From the NCBI RefSeq assembly GCF_023051105.1, contig NZ_JALKIL010000006.1, forward strand, positions 62,001 through 126,000: a stretch of DNA of 64,000 nt. The letters run 5' to 3'. Shown one piece after another: positions 8,955 through 19,824 of this stretch. The notes below the pieces were generated by a model that saw only the letters and a list, made by a program, of their open reading frames with translations, was not told the origin of the DNA and did no database searches. The stretch comes from Anaerobiospirillum sp. NML120449. GTDB taxonomy: Bacteria > Pseudomonadota > Gammaproteobacteria > Enterobacterales > Succinivibrionaceae. Numbering within the stretch: the first letter of the stretch is position 1; the number at the start of each line of letters is the position of its first letter. The position numbers and the translations under genes are program-made.

Positions 8955-9748
8955 AATTGTCCTCTCAGGAATCATGTGTCGATAGTCTGCCTGGCATGCA
9001 CGATTTTAATAAGCTGACTATGCACGGTTGCAGCTTTCACTATTTCCAGGCAAAAGGGGATGGTGCTTGAGTATTAGTCACCAAAGTCGGGTCTAAAGTT
9101 CCTGGTTTTAGCACTTTAGTAAGGAATAAATTAACGGACTTTAAAATTTTCCATGATCCAGGCCAGTGCTCACGACTCTGCTTGTGGTATTCAATGAAGG
9201 CAGATCGTTGAGATATCCGATGAAATAAGGCCCATGCTCACTTTGTTCACAACTGCGTTCATTCATCTCAGGTTAAATCAGCATGTGCATTATGGTTATA
9301 CGGGGCTGAGCATGGACTGAGCAGAGCCATGAAACATGTACTCAAAAGAGGATCTGCTATGCCCGGGCACCTCTGAGCCGTATACAGTGAGTGCAGCCAC
9401 TACCATGAGCTGACAGCCTGCGCCATGCGTACCAGTTGCCACAGCTGGTGCTAAACGCATCCTGTGCTGCAGCTGCCTGGTGCCACAGGCCTCGGGCCAC
9501 ACACGTGGTGCTGCAGCTGCCTGTTGCCTCAAACAGCAGTGGCACAGGCCTCCATTATGAAGTCAGTCGTTTTCCCGGGGCTGCAGGCAGTGCACCGAGC
9601 ACAGGAAGTGCCCAGGAAACTGTAGAGCAAGGTTAGCCGCAGGTTTGTGCCTTTAAAATCAGCCGGGTTTTGGAAAGTGCTGTTATTCAGGGATAGCAGC
9701 TTGCCGGTGTCCGTGGCGGCAGCTGTGCGGTTGCGTGGGCTGTACTGG
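8955..9748. other. Intergenic, GCAGCTGCCTG-type short repeats
   Basis: No supported gene. At about 9440-9535 there are two imperfect copies of a GTGCTGCAGCTGCCTG-containing segment with CACAGGCCTC between them. Open frames here are by-products of this composition. Confidence 0.5.
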
Positions 9749-10816
9749 TCAGAGTTTGTATGGCTGAGGGTCAAGAGGGATGGGATCCGGGTTAAGTGCT
9801 ACCCACTGTACAGCAAGCTGGCAAAGCTCCTCTAAAGTCTCGTCATCGTCATCTCCCTGGGCATGTATTGCTGAGGAGGCAGCCTTTAATCTTTCAAGCT
9901 GCTGCTTGCTTAGAGAGTTTGCTGAGGACATAAGCTCTGGCAAAGTATTGAGCATCATGCGCCACTGCCTGCTCCAGTTGGCACCTCCATTGCGCATCAG
10001 CTCGTCGCGTATCTTGCCGGTGATACGTATCACCTCTCCCTGTGCAGTAGCGGCTGAACCATGACCAGGTACCAGATAGTTCCAGAGGTCTTCGTACTGC
10101 TTCTGCCATGAGCCCTGAGCAACAGTGATAGTATCCCTGCCGTTGTGTTTTTGCATCCTTGGTGGGCGGACAGTTCCAGTAAGAGCACAGAGCTCATCAA
10201 GAGCCTCATCTGTCTTGGGCAGCATGTCCTTATTAAAGGAATCACGGTAAAACTCAAAGCTCTGGGCAAGACGCTCAATACTCTCCTTCATCTTAGGGGT
10301 AACAGGCACTCCCTTTGAAGTCAGCAGCTTTGCTGAGGCTGCAAGAGGGATTATGCCCACATTGCTGCAGGAAAGCATGGCCTCTTCAAGAGGGCTTTGA
10401 CCTCTGTCATTGAGGGCATTGAGATCAGCTCCGTGCTCGACCAGCAATCTGACAGCCTCAGCCTTGCCATTGCCAAGAGCTCTGTGCAGCGGAGTTGTTC
10501 CATAATTATCCGCTCTGTTTACATCAGCTCCCAGCTCTATAAGTACACTCACCATGGCAGTTCCGGCGCCGGCATGAATGTGAAGAGGAGTGCGTCCATA
10601 GTAGTCAGGGGTATTGATATCAAGACCCTGATCGCAAAGCCAGCGGGCAAGTTCCTCATTAAGAGCATAGGCATGCAGGGCTGTAGAGCATGATTTTGAG
10701 CTGTCATACCTGGCATTAAGGGCGCACTTGCTGTACACCTCCATAATCTGAGCATTGTCACCGGCATCAAGAAGTTCAAGAAAGTTCTTTGGCAGGGTTT
10801 TTCTTTTGGCAGCCAT
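9749..10816 (-). CDS. Ankyrin-repeat protein
   Basis: 355 residues. Four ankyrin repeats occupy about 41-171: CSTALHAYALNEELARWLC, then GRTPLHIHAGAG, GTTPLHRALGNGKAEAVRLL and GQSPLEEAML, with LIELGADVN and LVEHGADLN turns. The last ~180 residues (about 175-355) are helical and have no motif I know. Ankyrin repeats mediate protein-protein binding; the partner is unknown. The start is at 10816 because AAAGGAG lies 6 nt before this ATG; an upstream in-frame ATG lacks such a site. No signal peptide is visible, so it is probably cytoplasmic. Confidence 0.8.
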   Translation of the reverse strand: MAAKRKTLPKNFLELLDAGDNAQIMEVYSKCALNARYDSSKSCSTALHAYALNEELARWLCDQGLDINTPDYYGRTPLHIHAGAGTAMVSVLIELGADVNRADNYGTTPLHRALGNGKAEAVRLLVEHGADLNALNDRGQSPLEEAMLSCSNVGIIPLAASAKLLTSKGVPVTPKMKESIERLAQSFEFYRDSFNKDMLPKTDEALDELCALTGTVRPPRMQKHNGRDTITVAQGSWQKQYEDLWNYLVPGHGSAATAQGEVIRITGKIRDELMRNGGANWSRQWRMMLNTLPELMSSANSLSKQQLERLKAASSAIHAQGDDDDETLEELCQLAVQWVALNPDPIPLDPQPYKL

Positions 10817-12039
10817 GGTTGCTCCTTTGTCTCTTTTCCTTGAAGTTTTCTTACTCATCTTGCCCGGCATGCTGGCCAGGCAAGGCATGCTTGCCAGGGC
10901 CAGGAGCTGGACATGAATGCCATGTACGGCCATGCCACAGCCTGTCATGCGACATGATGAAATGTCATTAAGCATTATGAGTTGCTATGCGAGGCATTGT
11001 CGGCACTTCAGCGCTTAGCATGGTGCAGCCGTACTGCGCACAGCAGGGGATGATGCCCGGCTGGTGTCTGGCCGTGATCTCATATGCGGCATCCTGCCTT
11101 GCCTGAGGCATACCTGTCCATTCCGTGATTGATGGTGCTGAGTCTGTACTTTGGGTTGTCAGCAGGGGATTCAATCGTATATCAGCTCAGATGAGTGACA
11201 ATTATAGCCTGGTCATTACAAGTGGCTGCCTGCTTTGCTGGCAGCAGGGCTGAGCAACAGAGCAGGACTGCAATGCTGAACCGCAGATCCGAGCATGGCG
11301 GAGCGGCATCTACTGGCATGGCTGCAGGGATGAGCTGCAGAGCCGTGCATATCTGAGCAGCAGCTACGGGCATGGCTGAGCTGAGCTGCAGCGCCTGGCA
11401 TGGCTGCAGGGGAATTCCGTCAGATGACTTTTTCTGTGCGTGCTTCTGTCCTTATCAGAGGTGATGAGCTCGGGAATTTAGGAAGGACAGGGAGCAAAGC
11501 CGGGAACAGGGAAGGGGATGGCAGGCGGAGGATGAGGGTAAGGTCTTCGTCAGGCAGGTCAGCTGACCATGGTGTAATTACCTGGATTTAACAATTTGTT
11601 TTGTGTGACAGCAGGTGGCCTTTAAGGGCGCTGGTATCTGGAGTGCCTTATAAAATAGCGGGTATTGAGGGCCTATAGCTATAACATTATGCATGTGCCG
11701 CTTAACAATTTTCCTGAAAGTTTAACTGAAGTTTTACAATCACGTCCTTTGCGCTTAACAGAGGCTGCTTATCATGCCTGCAACAAAACGATGACCTGAG
11801 GGCCGCACTTCCTGAATGTGTGTGGGCGGCCTCAAGCAGGGCGTGAGTCCCTGCATCAGACCTTGCAGTCATGGCTTATTTCCCATCTCCTGAGGGAAGT
11901 CAAGTGCAGGGCTGACTGACAGAGCAGCGTTTGTCTTTTGCCTCCCGCAGCTGACGGTTCAGATGCGCAGGGTCCTGGCATGAAGACAGAGCTGAATGTC
12001 AGGTCAAGGTCGATTTAGTGCAACTAAAGGATTTGAATT
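10817..12039. other. Intergenic, GCATGGCTGCAG-type degenerate repeats
   Basis: 1.2 kb with no supported gene. At about 11220-11410 several imperfect copies of GGCATGGCTGCAGGG and GAGCTGCAG segments alternate. The region just before phoA (11690-11760) contains a loose direct repeat, CTGAAAGTTT followed 12 nt later by CTGAAGTTTT, which does not fit the 11-nt spacing of a Pho box. Confidence 0.5.
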
Positions 12040-13497
12040 ATGAAGCTCAACCGTTCAACTCTGGCCAAAGCTGTTGCCGTTGCTGCAGCTGCCTGCGTGA
12101 TTTCTGCCTGTAACTCCAACACTCAGACTGCTGCAGTAGATGATTCTGCTCTGTATGTACGTCAGGCTGCAGGTGATATCACTCAGTTTGCAGGCGCCCG
12201 TCGTATTCAGGACAACCAGACTGAGCTGTACGAGAATGTTCTGGCTCTGGCCAAAAAAGAGCACGCCAAGAATGTAATTCTTCTGATTGGTGATGGTATG
12301 GGTGACAGCGAAATCACAGCTGCCCGTAACTTTGCCAAGGGTGCAGGTGGCTACTTTGAGGGTATCGATTCCCTGCCATTTACCGGTCAGTACACCCACT
12401 ACTCACTGCATAAGGGCAGCAGCAAGCCTGATTATGTAACCGACTCTGCAGCCTCAGCTACTGCATGGTCCTCCGGTGTAAAGAGCTATAACGGCGCTAT
12501 CGGTGTTGACACCTACGGCAAGCCACACATGACTCTGCTTGAGCTTGCCAAGGCCAACGGCCTTGCTACCGGTGACGTATCGACAGCCGAGATTCAGGAT
12601 GCTACCCCTGCAGCCATGCTTGCTCACGTTGAGCACCGTAAGTGCTACGGCCCTGAGGCTACCGCTGCCAAGTGCCCTGCTCAGGCTCTGGAAAACGGCG
12701 GTGCCGGTTCCATCTCCGAGCAGCTGCTGGCTCTTCGTCCTGACGTAGTTCTGGGCGGTGGTGCCGCAACCTTCAAGGAGAAAGCACGTGGCGGTCAGTA
12801 CAAGGGCAAGACCTTATTCCAGCAGGCTCAGGAGCGCGGCTACCAGCTCGTATCTGACCTCAATGGCCTCAACTCCATTACCGCTGCCAACCAGGATACC
12901 CCGGTTCTTGGTCTGTTTGCCGAGGGCAACATGCCAATCCGTCTTAAGGGTCCACAGGCCTCCAAGTACGGCAACCTCAAGAAGCCAGTAGTTCAGTGTG
13001 AGGTTAATGCCGAGCGCGGTGCCAACGTTCCTACCCTGGCCCAGATGACCTCGAAGGCTATTGAGCTGCTGTCCGTAAATGAGAAGGGTTTCTTCCTGCA
13101 GGTTGAAGGCGCATCTATCGACAAGCAGGCTCACGCTTCCAACCCATGCGGCCAGTTCGGTGAGACCATGGATCTTGATGAGGCTGTTCAGGTTGCCATG
13201 GAGTTTGCCAAAAAGGATGGCAACACTCTGGTTATCGTAACCGCTGACCACGCACACGCCACTCAGATTGTTTACCCTGATACCAAGGCCCCAGGCTGGA
13301 CTCAGGCCGTTATGACCGCTGACGGCTCTCCAATGACCATTTCTTACGGCAACTCTGAAGACATCGATGATGCCGGCCACACTGGCGCTCAGCTGCGTGT
13401 AGCCGCCTACGGTCCAGGTGCCCTGCGTGTAGTAGGCCTTACCGACCAGACCGACATCTTCTTCACCATCCGTGACACTCTTCAGCTCAAGAACTAA
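12040..13497 (+). CDS. phoA: Alkaline phosphatase, lipoprotein form
   Basis: 485 residues, strongly like E. coli PhoA. It is a Zn/Mg phosphomonoesterase that releases phosphate from organic esters outside the cytoplasm. The nucleophile is Ser136 in [10 protein letters not shown]. Metal-ligand segments [30 protein letters not shown] and [14 protein letters not shown] are present, as is the substrate arginine region EHRKCYGP. It differs from E. coli at the start: [14 protein letters not shown] then VISAC forms a lipobox with Cys24, so it is probably membrane-anchored. AAAGGA lies 8 nt before the ATG. It is transcribed alone; no clear Pho box was found upstream. Confidence 0.95.
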   Translation: MKLNRSTLAKAVAVAAAACVISACNSNTQTAAVDDSALYVRQAAGDITQFAGARRIQDNQTELYENVLALAKKEHAKNVILLIGDGMGDSEITAARNFAKGAGGYFEGIDSLPFTGQYTHYSLHKGSSKPDYVTDSAASATAWSSGVKSYNGAIGVDTYGKPHMTLLELAKANGLATGDVSTAEIQDATPAAMLAHVEHRKCYGPEATAAKCPAQALENGGAGSISEQLLALRPDVVLGGGAATFKEKARGGQYKGKTLFQQAQERGYQLVSDLNGLNSITAANQDTPVLGLFAEGNMPIRLKGPQASKYGNLKKPVVQCEVNAERGANVPTLAQMTSKAIELLSVNEKGFFLQVEGASIDKQAHASNPCGQFGETMDLDEAVQVAMEFAKKDGNTLVIVTADHAHATQIVYPDTKAPGWTQAVMTADGSPMTISYGNSEDIDDAGHTGAQLRVAAYGPGALRVVGLTDQTDIFFTIRDTLQLKN

Positions 13498-13629
13498 GAG
13501 CAATTAACAGTTACACAGCGTAGTCAGGTCAGGAAACACCGGGAAGTCCCGGAATGCGCAGAACGCTCTGCCAGACCGTAATCACAACCGACGCCTGACT
13601 TGCCCCTTTTCAGATTTCAGGAAAAGACT

Positions 13630-13785
13630 TATCCCAAGGCTCGCCGATCTGCACTTCGACGGGCCTTTTTAGTTTCCTGAAAAAGTACATCCATGGCTCG
13701 CCGAGCCGCAATTCGACGTGCCTTTGCACTTTTGAGCAGAGCTCATCCATGGGCACTCCGAACCACGTTTCTAGAGGCTTTCTCA
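13630..13785. repeat. Degenerate ~57-bp repeats after phoA, first one terminator-like
   Basis: Three related segments (from about 13636, 13693 and 13750) share GGCTCGCCGA...TTCGACG-GCCTTT-like sequence. The first (13636-13670) can fold AAGGC against GCCTT and is followed by TTTTT, so it may serve as the phoA terminator. The later copies have lost the pairing. Confidence 0.5.
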
Positions 13786-15612
13786 ATGTAACGTCACTGC
13801 AAGCTTGAGCATAGAGTCGTGACTGCGAGTCTGTGCCTTGCGCGGGCTATTGAGGATGTAAGGCACGGCAGGGGCTGCTGTCGGGGCTATGATTTTGCAA
13901 TACTGCGGTGTTATCCAGTGCAGGGCTGACCGCCTGGCTTATGTGATGGTTTTGCAACAATAAGATCAACTGAAAAAAATAAGCGCCATACAGGCCAAAC
14001 GGGCCTCTCAGGTATGACCTGACCTGCTCCTCCCACGGGCCTGTACTGGACCTGTGTATGTAGTTGAGCTCGGTCCGGGCGCATTTTTGTGCGGATCGTT
14101 TGCAAGTTCTGTTGAGCAGTTAACAGCAAATGAGCTTAAGCGCGTTTTGCTCTGATGGTGAGATTCCGTAGCATGAAGGGAAAAGAAGGACTGTTTTGTG
14201 AATAAAAATATGGTGATTTTAACTATGTCAATACAATTGTCCGGATAAAGACCACTGGTATGCTGGCAACGTCCTGGATTATTTTCAGAACCGTCTTTTT
14301 ATTGCTGTGGAAAAATGGGACAATGGTCCAACAGATCAAAGATTTCTGCGTTCAGCCAGGGTTTTCAGTTCACTCTCACTTCACTACCGATTTCGGATTC
14401 CATGTGCCAGGAGTTTCAGGCCTTTTGTGAGTGTGACTGCTCCTGAAAAGCATCAAGGCTGTAGCTCAATGCCGTTTATTTTTTGTTCCCGTCAGCCGTT
14501 GGGCTGACCCCCGTCTTTCGCTGTATTCCCCTTTTCATGTACTCACAGATTGTATCTGAGCCCGTGGCTTTATCAGTCCTGTCCAGATGCGAACCGTTTC
14601 AGCATGCCTGGCCCATTGCGCCTGTGTAATGTCTGCCTGAAATGAGCCGGTAACAGCAAGACAGGGAACATGATTACAGTAGCTGTGGATAATACTGAAA
14701 GTAATGTCTTCAATGCTTATGCGGCCCTCATTTACGGGCTGAGTCTGCCTTTAAGACAGATCTGATGTCCATATCCATATTCCGGAGCTGTGCCGGAGTG
14801 CAGTTACAGAGGGCTTAGAGCCGCTTTTTGCAAAATAAGGTCAAGTTCAACCATTCGTATATCACGCCTCCGGCCCGATCAGTGCCGGAAGTACAGACAT
14901 GACAGCTGTATCAATTCGTATCTGGCTGAGTTCCGGTTCAGGTGCTCAGATACGCTCCTGTACTGGCTGTCCTGTACTGGCACTGCATGTGCTTATACTT
15001 TCCTGAATGCATTTTCTTGCGTTTGTCTTTTGGCAGTTTCAGTCAAACAAAGGGCTGTCATTCCTTTTCTGATTTAGTCGGTTCAGGCTAATCACCTCCT
15101 GGCTGACCTCATTGCTGATCAATCATTACCTCTGTTTTTTCTCTTTCCGACGCTGTGCTAAACAGGCTGCGCTGGCAGCTGTACACCGGGATGGAGCTGC
15201 AGCTATGCACTGCAGTTTCGTTTATGCGTGCGGAGATCAAATTTGTGTATGTCTTTTGAGCATATGCTGCCCTGCCATTTCTGGCTGTAACTCAGGTCAG
15301 GACAAGGCAGGCTGTAAAATCCCCAGGAGAGCATCATTACAGCTGTATTTTTACAGTTGTAATTCTTTCAGTGTTTGAAAATGATGTAATGCCGGGCATG
15401 CTGCCATAGCCATGGGGCTCAGGGCAGATACAGTGCAGTTTATGCAACGGATCCTGCAGTAACAGTGTTTTATTACTGTTTCTGTAACCGGACCGTGAGG
15501 AAAGGTGTGCAGGGCAGATGTGGGATAACACTTAGATGGGGCCAGTCCGGTGGCGCTCTCAGTAAGGAGTGGCAGGAGTTTTAATATCGTCTTGTATTAG
15601 GTCATACTCAAG
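13786..15612. other. Long stretch without recognisable genes
   Basis: About 1.8 kb between the phoA repeats and nhaA. I checked it for tRNA T-loops, SRP RNA, tmRNA and RNase P signatures and saw none. The open frames at 14790-15077 and 15112-15378 are Cys/Ser/Arg-rich, have no ribosome-binding site and do not look like proteins. It may be decayed sequence. Confidence 0.5.
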
Positions 15613-18600
15613 ATGAAAGTGTTATCCAACATCAAGGTAACCCTGCCTCGCGCTTTCGACAGGATTACCCACAATGACGCCACCGGTGGCGTTATCATGC
15701 TCATATGTACTGTTCTGGCTCTGATTTTACAGAACGGTTCATACTCTACATCCTACCGTCACTGGATCGAAATGAATGCCGGTATTGTGTTTGGTAATTT
15801 CGAGCTCATCAAGCCTTTACTGCTGTGGATTAACGACGGTCTGATCACCATATTCTTCTTTGCTATTGGTCTGCAGCTCAAGGTTGAGTTCATCAAGGGC
15901 CATCTGTCCAACCCGCGCAATATCATTCTGCCAAGTATTGCGGCCATTGCCGGTATTATTACGCCGTCACTGTGCTTCATGGCTTTTAACTTCCATGATG
16001 AATATGCAATGCGCGGCTGGGCTATCCCAACGTCTACTGATACTGCCTTCTCGGTTGCACTGCTGTTGCTGCTGGGCAGCCGCGTGCCTGGCTCGCTGAA
16101 GATCTTCCTGCTTTCCATGGCTATCTTCGACGATATTGGCGCCATTATCGTAATTGCAATTTTCTACACCTCAGAGCTGTCCATTCCGGCTATTATCCTG
16201 GCTTCATTTGCAACTCTGGGACTGCTTATTCTCAATTACTTTGGCGTAGCCCGCCGAGTGCTCTATCTCATCTTCGGCATAATTCTCTGGTTCTCCATTT
16301 TAAAGAGCGGCATGCATGCCACTCTTGCAGGTATCATCACCGCATTCTGCATTCCAATGAAGAGTGCCCGTGGCGAGATGATGGTGGAGCCTATTTCCGA
16401 CAGTCTGAAGATGTGGGTAGCACTGCTGGTGCTGCCAGTATTTACCCTGGCCAATGCCGGTATCGATCTGTCAATGATTGATATCAAGGACTTCTTTGCT
16501 CCGGTAAGCCTTGGTATTTTCACCGGTCTGTTTATTGGCAAGCCTCTGGGTATCTTCTTTACCGTATGGCTTGCCATCAAGATAAAGCTGGTAAAAATGC
16601 CGTCAGATGCCTCCATGCTGCAGATTTATGGTGTGTGTATCCTGACCGGCATCGGTTTCTCCATGTCAATGTTCATTGACTCCCTTGCCTATCAGGGAAG
16701 CAATGTCTTTAACTATGCCGATTCCCTGGCCATTCTGGTAGGCTCACTGTTCTCCGGAACCTATGGTTACTTCTTCCTGCGCTATGTGGCCTGTAAGGTC
16801 AATGTAATTGAGTACCGTCCATGGCTGCCTGGTCCTGAGGGTTATAAGGGTACTGCCCGTACCGCCAATCTCTACAATCTGGAGAAGCCTGTTCAGGGTC
16901 CTTCTTCTGTTGCTCCTACCGCTGCTCTGGTTGCTGAGGCCAATGCCCGTACCATGGCCGCCGCTGAGGCTGCCGCCGCAGCTGCCGCTGCCGCCGCCGC
17001 TGCTGCTGAGGCTGCCAAAGCTGCTGCAGAAAGCGAGGATGAGGATGACGATCAGATTCGTGCCAAGGTCCAGCTGGCTGCTGCTAAGGCCGCTGCTGCT
17101 GCCGCCAGTGCTGCTGTATCCACCTCCAGGCTTGATGACTCGGAAGATGAGGACACCAAGGAAGTAGCCGCCGCTGCACTTGAAGCAGCAGGAAAGGCCG
17201 CTGAGGTTGCTGCAGAAGTAGCTGCCGAGGTCGAAGAGGATCTCAAGGAACAAGAAGAGTCATCTGATGACGATTCTGAAAAGTCCTATAAGTCCGCCAA
17301 GGGTGACAAGTCTGCAAAGAGCGACAAGTCCGGCAAGAGCGATAAGTCTGGCAAGGCTGAAAAGGCATCCCTTGATGACGGTGAAGACTCTGATGACGAC
17401 AGTGATGATGCCGGGAAGGAAGAGCGCAAAGAAGGCGCAGCCTCCATTATCGGTGCTACCACTCAGGCTGCTCAGGCTGCTACCAAGGTGGTTGCCAAGG
17501 TCGTAAGCGCTGTTATTTCCGACAAGGATGACAAGGACGATGACGACAAGTCCGGCAAGGGTGACAAGTCCGGCAAGGCTGACAAGTCTGACAAGGGTGA
17601 CAAGTCCGACAAGTCAGGTAAGGCTGACAAGTCCGCCAGGGACAGCAAGTCAGATAAGGATGGCAAGACCGACAAGTCAGCAAAAGTAACCACTGGCACT
17701 GGCAAGAAGGGAGTAACCGCTCTGCGTGCCGATGGCCTTGATGACAGTGATGAGCCACAGACCATTATTGCTGTTGATTCAGTAGGTATGGCCAAGGTTC
17801 ACAAGGTCGAACAGCCAGCCCGTCCTGCCGCAGAAAGCGCCGATGGCCTCAACGCCGCCGACATTGCCCCTGATGAGGTAGCAGAGCACGAGCGTGAAAT
17901 TCACGGTGATGAAGCTGCATCTGCAACCAGGTCTGCAGGCAAGGCCGACAGTGGTGACCGCCGCTTTGACAAGGCAGCCGCCGACAGCGCTGCTGACAGG
18001 TCTGCTTCAGCCGCGCAAAAGGCCTCTGCAACTGCCGACGGTTCTGACAGTTCCGACAGGGACGCTAAGGACAGTGCCCAGAAGACTGACAGGGGTGATG
18101 ATACCGGTACTGCAGTCAAGGCTGATTCTGCATCAGGTCCTTCCCTGGCCGCCGACACTGGCGCAGGAACTTCTGACAGTTCAGAGTCTGACTCTGAGGG
18201 CAGAAAGGGCGATGACGCTGGCTCTGACAAGGATGCTAAGGATGCTGACGAAAAGTCAGCTGACGACGGCTCCGAGAAGAAGGGCAAGAAGAAGCCTCTG
18301 AGCGATGATCCTGTCGAAAGACAGAAGCAGTACAACGAAGAGTACATGCGCAAGATCGCCAGCTCTGTAGCTTCCCACATCGAGAAGATTGCAGAGGAAA
18401 AGGCCAGGGCTCGTGCCCCTGTAGCCAATGTGGCTGAGCTGATTGCCCGTGCCCGTGGCATCGATGAAGCCATTCACCGTGAAACGGACAATGCTCCTCA
18501 GACCCGTGAGGAAAAGGCTGCTGCCAAGGCAGCTGCCAAGGAAGAAAAGGCCGCCGCCAAGGCTGCTGCCAAGGAGGAAAAGGCCGCCGCCAAGGCTGCT

Positions 18601-19698
18601 GCCAAGGAAGAAAAAGCCGCTGCTAAATCTGCTGCCAAAGAGGAAAAGGCTGCAGCCAAAGGAGCTGCCAAAGACGATAAGGCAGCTGCAGCAGAAGTAG
18701 CCTCGACTTCAGCTCCGGCAGAGTCTCATGCAGAGTCTCAGGCAACTGAGACTGGCGCGCCGGCTGCTTCAGCCGCCTCCGCTGCACCAGCTGCCTCCGC
18801 TGCACCTGCTGCCCCTGTCTCTGGCACCCAGGAAACCGGGGCCCAGCAGGCCCTGGCTGCAGCTGAGCCTGTTTCTGTCGCAGCAGCAACTCCGGCTGCA
18901 CAGCCAGAGGGTGAAGGCCAGCAGGCAACGCCGGCTCAGGACAGTCAGACTGCTGATAAGGCCGAGCCTGCAGCAGTAAAGGAGAACATTACTCCACTGC
19001 TTGCCCCTGAGCAGGACGAGGAAGCAAAGTCAGCCTCAGATCAGCTTGATCATGACTCTGACAGCTACACTGGTCTGAATGCCGCTATGGCAGCAGCCGC
19101 TGCCATGGCCGCTGCTAATGCTGAACCTGCAGAGCATGCTCCAGCTGGAGCCACGGCAGCTGAGGTCGAGCCGCTTAAAGTCTCGGACATTCTTCCTGAC
19201 ATTGAGCAGTCCCCTGCAGTGAGCGCCACCGCAGCTGCAGCATCCGCCAGCGCTCCGGCAGAATCGGCTGATTCAGGCGCAGACAGCGGCAGGAGTCAGG
19301 CTTATGAGGGACTGTCAGGACAGATAAAGGCCACTGAGAGCGATGAGCTCAAGGCACCTGACTTTTTCCAGAACGTGCTGACAGGCAAGGCTCAGGGCAA
19401 GCAGGAGGTAACTCCTCTGACTGTTGATGAGCTGGTGTCTGCACCGGCGAGCAATGCCGAACTGAGCAGCTCAGCCATGACTCAGACCATGACTGCGATG
19501 GGTGAGCAGGGCAGCGTAACAGCCGTAGCAGCTGATCAGGCATCAGGAAGCGCTGCTGAACAAAAGGCAGATGCCGAAAGTTCAGACAGGGCCACCGGCG
19601 ACGCCGAACCTGCAAAAGCTGACTCAGGCCGCCCGGAGGAAAAAGAGGGCGGTATGCTCAAGAAGATCTCAGGTCTTATCAAAAAGCCTAAGGTCTAA
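15613..19698 (+). CDS. nhaA: NhaA Na+/H+ antiporter with giant low-complexity C-terminal tail
   Basis: 1361 residues; ordinary NhaA is ~390. Residues 1-~395 are a complete NhaA antiporter of the inner membrane, exchanging Na+ or Li+ for H+. The paired aspartates of the ion site (IFDDIGA, D173/D174) and the conserved lysine (GKPLGI, K310) are present. From ~440 to the end the protein is soluble, Ala-, Lys-, Asp-, Glu- and Ser-rich: an Ala-rich stretch (440-475), acidic segments, DKSGK-type repeats (about 563-586 and 637-693), a predicted helix of five or six KEEKAAAKAAA repeats (about 966-1024), then Pro/Ala/Ser-rich sequence ending MLKKISGLIKKPKV. The frame is unbroken and codon use matches the antiporter part. 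The tail would face the cytoplasm if NhaA topology holds. Confidence 0.93.
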   Translation: MKVLSNIKVTLPRAFDRITHNDATGGVIMLICTVLALILQNGSYSTSYRHWIEMNAGIVFGNFELIKPLLLWINDGLITIFFFAIGLQLKVEFIKGHLSNPRNIILPSIAAIAGIITPSLCFMAFNFHDEYAMRGWAIPTSTDTAFSVALLLLLGSRVPGSLKIFLLSMAIFDDIGAIIVIAIFYTSELSIPAIILASFATLGLLILNYFGVARRVLYLIFGIILWFSILKSGMHATLAGIITAFCIPMKSARGEMMVEPISDSLKMWVALLVLPVFTLANAGIDLSMIDIKDFFAPVSLGIFTGLFIGKPLGIFFTVWLAIKIKLVKMPSDASMLQIYGVCILTGIGFSMSMFIDSLAYQGSNVFNYADSLAILVGSLFSGTYGYFFLRYVACKVNVIEYRPWLPGPEGYKGTARTANLYNLEKPVQGPSSVAPTAALVAEANARTMAAAEAAAAAAAAAAAAAEAAKAAAESEDEDDDQIRAKVQLAAAKAAAAAASAAVSTSRLDDSEDEDTKEVAAAALEAAGKAAEVAAEVAAEVEEDLKEQEESSDDDSEKSYKSAKGDKSAKSDKSGKSDKSGKAEKASLDDGEDSDDDSDDAGKEERKEGAASIIGATTQAAQAATKVVAKVVSAVISDKDDKDDDDKSGKGDKSGKADKSDKGDKSDKSGKADKSARDSKSDKDGKTDKSAKVTTGTGKKGVTALRADGLDDSDEPQTIIAVDSVGMAKVHKVEQPARPAAESADGLNAADIAPDEVAEHEREIHGDEAASATRSAGKADSGDRRFDKAAADSAADRSASAAQKASATADGSDSSDRDAKDSAQKTDRGDDTGTAVKADSASGPSLAADTGAGTSDSSESDSEGRKGDDAGSDKDAKDADEKSADDGSEKKGKKKPLSDDPVERQKQYNEEYMRKIASSVASHIEKIAEEKARARAPVANVAELIARARGIDEAIHRETDNAPQTREEKAAAKAAAKEEKAAAKAAAKEEKAAAKAAAKEEKAAAKSAAKEEKAAAKGAAKDDKAAAAEVASTSAPAESHAESQATETGAPAASAASAAPAASAAPAAPVSGTQETGAQQALAAAEPVSVAAATPAAQPEGEGQQATPAQDSQTADKAEPAAVKENITPLLAPEQDEEAKSASDQLDHDSDSYTGLNAAMAAAAAMAAANAEPAEHAPAGATAAEVEPLKVSDILPDIEQSPAVSATAAAASASAPAESADSGADSGRSQAYEGLSGQIKATESDELKAPDFFQNVLTGKAQGKQEVTPLTVDELVSAPASNAELSSSAMTQTMTAMGEQGSVTAVAADQASGSAAEQKADAESSDRATGDAEPAKADSGRPEEKEGGMLKKISGLIKKPKV

Positions 19699-19786
19699 AC
19701 TCTGAGCCCGCCTGAGAGTTCCGGCCCGGCCTTTAAGGCCGGCGCCGGAATCTCAGAACCAGAAAAATCGATTCTTTAAAAACCAC

Positions 19787-19824
19787 AAAGCCCATAACCG
19801 CTAAACCGGTCATGGGCTTTTTTC
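19787..19824 (+). terminator. nhaA Rho-independent terminator
   Basis: AAAGCCCAT (19787-19795) pairs with ATGGGCTTT (19812-19820), with inner ACCG/CGGT pairs, and is followed by a T-run. A second GC-rich hairpin (GGCC...GGCC, around 19720-19750) precedes it. Confidence 0.85.

Noticed and set aside
11700..11760. Pho box before phoA
   Set aside because: The CTGAAAG/CTGAAGT direct repeat has 12-nt rather than 11-nt spacing, lacks the CTGTCAT core and lies over 280 bp from the gene.
12814..13503. 229-residue gene on the minus strand inside phoA
   Set aside because: Shadow of the highly biased phoA codons; no ribosome-binding site or family similarity.
13520..13570. SRP (4.5S) RNA
   Set aside because: GTCAGGTCAGGAAACA recalls the SRP core, but the GGAAGCAGCC part and the pairing arms are missing.
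14790..15378. Two small genes (95 and 88 residues)
   Set aside because: Composition rich in Cys, Ser and Arg, no Shine-Dalgarno sequences, and the next gene has its own start region.
16930..19698. NhaA tail as an assembly artefact or frameshifted readthrough
   Set aside because: The frame is continuous for 2.8 kb, codon use matches the antiporter part, and a proper terminator follows the stop codon.
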